A DNA stretch of 64,000 nt from Latrodectus hesperus (Eukaryota; Arthropoda; Arachnida; Araneae; Theridiidae). Under the pieces are notes generated by a model. That model was not told the DNA's origin. It saw only the letters and a program-made list of their open reading frames with translations, and did not search any database. Shown here piece after piece: positions 1-64,000 of this stretch. The position numbers were made by a program, and so were the translations under genes. The DNA is taken from contig CM075855.1 in assembly GCA_037975125.1 (NCBI GenBank), positions 84,829,392-84,893,391 of the forward strand, read 5' to 3'. Every line of letters begins with the position of its first letter. Positions within the stretch are counted from its first letter, which is position 1.

Positions 1-867
1 TTTATATAACATAATTTGTTTAGGAAAATATATATTCTATTCAATAGTAAGCAGAAAATTCCAAGAGAAAACTTTACATGCATAACTGTAAATCGGCATA
101 ACATTCATTAGCAGTTAATGATTATTGTATGGAATAATAATAAAAGCAACTTAAACATTTGATACAAATATCTGCTTAATTTGTCATATTTATTCCCAAT
201 GATTGTTAATAAATTCTGCTAACAAAATCATATTATTGATTATGTTGAATTATCTGGTTTTTTATTATATCATTTAGAATAGAAAATTCTAATAGGAATG
301 TTAAGCTATTACTAATTAGGAATACTTGAAATTATTTTTTCACGAGGAGAATAATCTTTAAAATAAAACAGAAACTTTAAATTTTGTAAATATTGTTATT
401 AATTGTTAATTCTGTGTAATAATACATACTATTGTTATTGATTTATTGAATTTATGAAATTATTGATTTTAATGAATTTAATGTTGAATTATTGAATTTA
501 ATGAAAATTTTAGATGGTTTTAATATAAAACAAAGCATTGGTTAACATTAATGCTAGAAAAAGGTAAGAAATATAAACTTTACACTATCAAATTTTTGAA
601 GCATTTTTTAATCACATTTTAATGATAGGTTTAACTGTATGTGCTGCATAATATATATATAAAAATTTTATTAATGTAAACATGTATCTATTATACTTTC
701 TGTAGATATCCACATATGATTTATGAACAAAATATAAATGAGTTGAAAAAAAGTTTTTAGGGTCTCAAAACTAGTAAGTCTATCACTATATCCTCATATT
801 TTACCAAAATAATTCTTAAGCTAATTAAATTACATTCTTAAGCAAATATATATATACATACATATAC

Positions 868-930
<63 letters not shown>

Positions 931-1138
931 ATTATTTGAATACTGAAAAACCTTCATAATTTCCATAATCAGAAATTAAACTTCTCTATTCTTTTCATAA
1001 TGGCTATGAGCAAATAACTAACAAATGTATTTACATCAATTGACATTTATTTCAGAAACATATATTAAAATTAGAAAGGCTTACCTCCTATTTTTTAATC
1101 ACCGCTATATGACCAATTAACACAAAATAAAAACTTAC
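1..1138. other. Intron after exon 25
   Basis: AT-rich sequence with no recognisable exon, transposon or RNA gene. It holds a TA/CATA microsatellite at 846-927. Presumably intronic, because exon 25 ends in a good donor. Confidence 0.5.
846..927. repeat. (TA)n/(CATA)n microsatellite
   Basis: A compound dinucleotide and tetranucleotide tract. Confidence 0.9.
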
Positions 1139-62296
<61,158 letters not shown>

Positions 62297-62304
62297 TTCA
62301 ATGT

Positions 62305-62367
62305 TCAGACGGATCTAAGTGAACTTACGAACGAAGAAACCTCTCCAATATCCGATATCTCTTTCAT
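62305..62367 (-). promoter_or_regulatory. Possible upstream ORF in the 5' leader
   Basis: ATG at 62367, 20 codons, stop 62307-62305, ending 8 nt before the main ATG. If the leader includes it, it could reduce initiation at exon 1. It also contains a strong GTAAGT donor-like site (around 62323-62328), so it might be spliced out. The transcription start is unknown. Confidence 0.35.
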
Positions 62368-63722
62368 TTTTACATCAGATAAATAAGGATGTAAAGAAAA
62401 AGATAACGTGTTGCTATCAACAATTGAAACAGCTATTACTGCCAATTAGCTACATCCGTCTAGAATGCATTAAAATATAACATAACTTAATGGTTAAATA
62501 AAAGCTCCATTACATAATTTCATTTGAATAAAAATTGAGAAGTTATTTCAATTAATAAATGACAATATTTTTAAATATTTGCATGATTTTTTTTAAAAGT
62601 TTAATAAGCTTTCAGATGTATTCTTTAATATGACTATGCCTTGATTTGATCTAGCCATTATCCATAAATATATGGATTATAATTTATTTAAAGATATTTA
62701 TGCAGATAAAATCTACATGCTCAATTAGCAGCGTCCTATTTCTATTATGATGTAGAAAAAATGACGGCTAATTCAGTGCTAATGCTGTTTATTTGTTGGA
62801 AAATTTCGATACAATCTCTTGTTATATTTTAACATGCATTCTAACCCCCTGTGAATAAAGTAATCTATCTTGGATCCAAATATTCTTGAATAAATAATTG
62901 AAAACATTTTAATAGTTTAAATATTTTCACAGTTGCTTAATCCTTTTTTTTAACCAAAAAAAAAAAAAAAAAAAAAGATAGTGCACCCTCTCACACTAGA
63001 TGGCCCCGAAAAATAAACAAACACACGTGGTTTTTATTTTGTCGATTTTCATTTTGTTGCCAAGAAAATTTTAACAGTCCTACATTAATAATAGCTTGAG
63101 AATAAAGTTCATTTTTTAAATTAGTATTGTTACAAACCGTCTATAAATTAAAAATTTTCTTGCAGATATGTGCATCGAAACGCTTTCACAGTTAAATATC
63201 ATTGTCATTCATTGTTGTAAAACAACATGAGCAAAATATTTTTTATATATAGGCAAAGAGAAATTATAACATAACTTATTAAGCAAACATACTAGAAATG
63301 TCCAACTGATTATATCATAACTTATAAAGATAATATTTTTTAATGTTTTAATAACTTATTTAGAAAATTCTTTAAAATTATTTTGTTGAAAGCTTTATTC
63401 ACCAAGAGCTCTAATGTGATTCAATTTATTTGTATTTTTATGTCATTTCAACGTAATGTGAATAATTTTAAAATTGCATACTTGTTGTAAAAATATTCAC
63501 AGTAACAAACTATTAATCCTTCGAACATTAAACTTTAACTAAACTTCAGGATTGTGTTTACATGATGATGAATTCTTTTTTCAATCAAATAGTATTTTAG
63601 TTTTTACTTAAGAAATACTGCAGCTGTATTATTTGTTTCTACATATAACTAGTTATTAAAATCGTGAGCATAACAGTTTAGAATTGAACAATTTTTAAAA
63701 TTTATTATGTGACTTTTTTCAG
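62368..63722. other. Region between two divergent genes, putative promoter
   Basis: It separates the host gene (minus) from the partial plus-strand gene. It has a 22-base A run at 62957-62979 and a small ATG-led open stretch at 63000-63074 (MAPKNKQTHVVFILSIF...) with CpGs nearby. No TATA box or initiator could be assigned with confidence. Confidence 0.4.
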
Positions 63723-63788
63723 TCATTGTTTTGCTAAACTTCACTTTCACAGCTTCCGTTAAAAATCCAACTGAGGTGAAAAAAATAG
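63723..63788 (+). CDS. Internal exon of a divergent plus-strand gene, partial
   Basis: The acceptor is TTTTTTCAG and the donor G|GTATGT. Twenty-one codons, IVLLNFTFTASVKNPTEVKK then I, with two bases in and one base out. It joins the next exon in frame across a 190-nt intron. The hydrophobic opening could be the end of a signal peptide (inference). Family not recognised; the first exon was not identified. Confidence 0.55.
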
Positions 63789-63978
63789 GTATGTAAAATG
63801 TTCACTGATTGTGTATCACATCTCCTGGGAAAGCTTCAATTTGTTACTTTGTGTTTAGGACTGGAAAATTTGTAACAGCATAAATTTTCCCTTAATATGT
63901 TGTATACGTATTTCATTGCCTAAACTTTCCTTAAATCTTTTATTAAGACTTGGCGAAATTTTTATTTTAAGGTTTCAG

Positions 63979-64000
63979 AAGAATTTGTGGAACTCTATGA
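63979..64000 (+). CDS. Next exon of the divergent gene, cut by the window edge
   Basis: The acceptor is AAGGTTTCAG. The first two bases complete a Glu codon, then EFVELY follows, giving KKIEEFVELY across the junction. The gene continues to the right. Confidence 0.5.

Noticed and set aside
846..927. CRISPR-like or satellite array
   Set aside because: Only simple microsatellites occur; no spaced repeats of CRISPR type in a nuclear animal sequence.
63000..63074. ATG-led MAPKNKQTHVVFILSIF... as first exon of the divergent gene
   Set aside because: No donor in the frame phase needed by the exon at 63723; it may be chance.

Overview
The window is animal nuclear DNA, strongly AT-rich and full of transposons and microsatellites. 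A chelicerate, most likely a spider, is the best guess. The grounds are one huge gene of small exons and large introns, a phosphoenolpyruvate-synthase-like protein of the kind predicted in spider genomes, and a repeat set of I-, R1/LOA-, Jockey- and RTE-like LINEs, tRNA-derived SINEs, hAT and mariner. The species is an inference.

Host gene. Nearly all of the window (62296 down to below 1139, minus strand) is a single gene. I assembled 25 coding exons by hand from splice sites, reading-frame phase and protein motifs. They give 832 codons from a start ATG at 62296 to the last exon at 1139-1237, where the gene runs off the left edge. Residues ~1-400 form an unrecognised N-terminal region with a short hydrophobic stretch; its motifs hint at the AttH/CrtC-type lipocalin fold. 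Residues ~400-750 are a clear PPDK_N (pyruvate phosphate dikinase/PEP synthase ATP-binding) domain. The C-terminal phosphohistidine domain must lie outside the window. Only one join, exon 19 to exon 21, needed a tentative 29-nt microexon.

Region by region. 64.0-62.3 kb: 5' flank, a divergent partial gene on the plus strand (two exons at the right edge), a possible upstream ORF and exon 1. 62.3-55.2 kb: intron 1 with a 5'-truncated Jockey-like LINE. 55.2-46.7 kb: exons 2-4, a 5'-truncated R1/LOA-like LINE with a 12-bp target-site duplication, and a candidate TIR element. 46.7-37 kb: exons 5-10, a decayed mariner remnant, two SINE-like insertions (one flanked by 55-bp direct repeats) and an RTE-like LINE tail. 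37-27 kb: exons 11-16 and two SINEs. 27-20.4 kb: a full-length I-like LINE (about 5.6 kb, 12-bp target-site duplication) starting only 112 nt past the donor of exon 16. 20.4-10 kb: exons 17-23, two related SINEs and a perfect 35-bp inverted repeat. 10-1 kb: a mariner-like element with about 300-bp terminal inverted repeats set inside a (TA)n tract, a SINE, a decayed hAT transposase, and exons 24-25.

How it fits together. One gene is coding across the window and its introns hold the mobile elements. The three large LINEs all lie in the same orientation as the host gene. No rRNA gene, CRISPR array or independent tRNA gene was seen; the tRNA-like boxes belong to SINEs.
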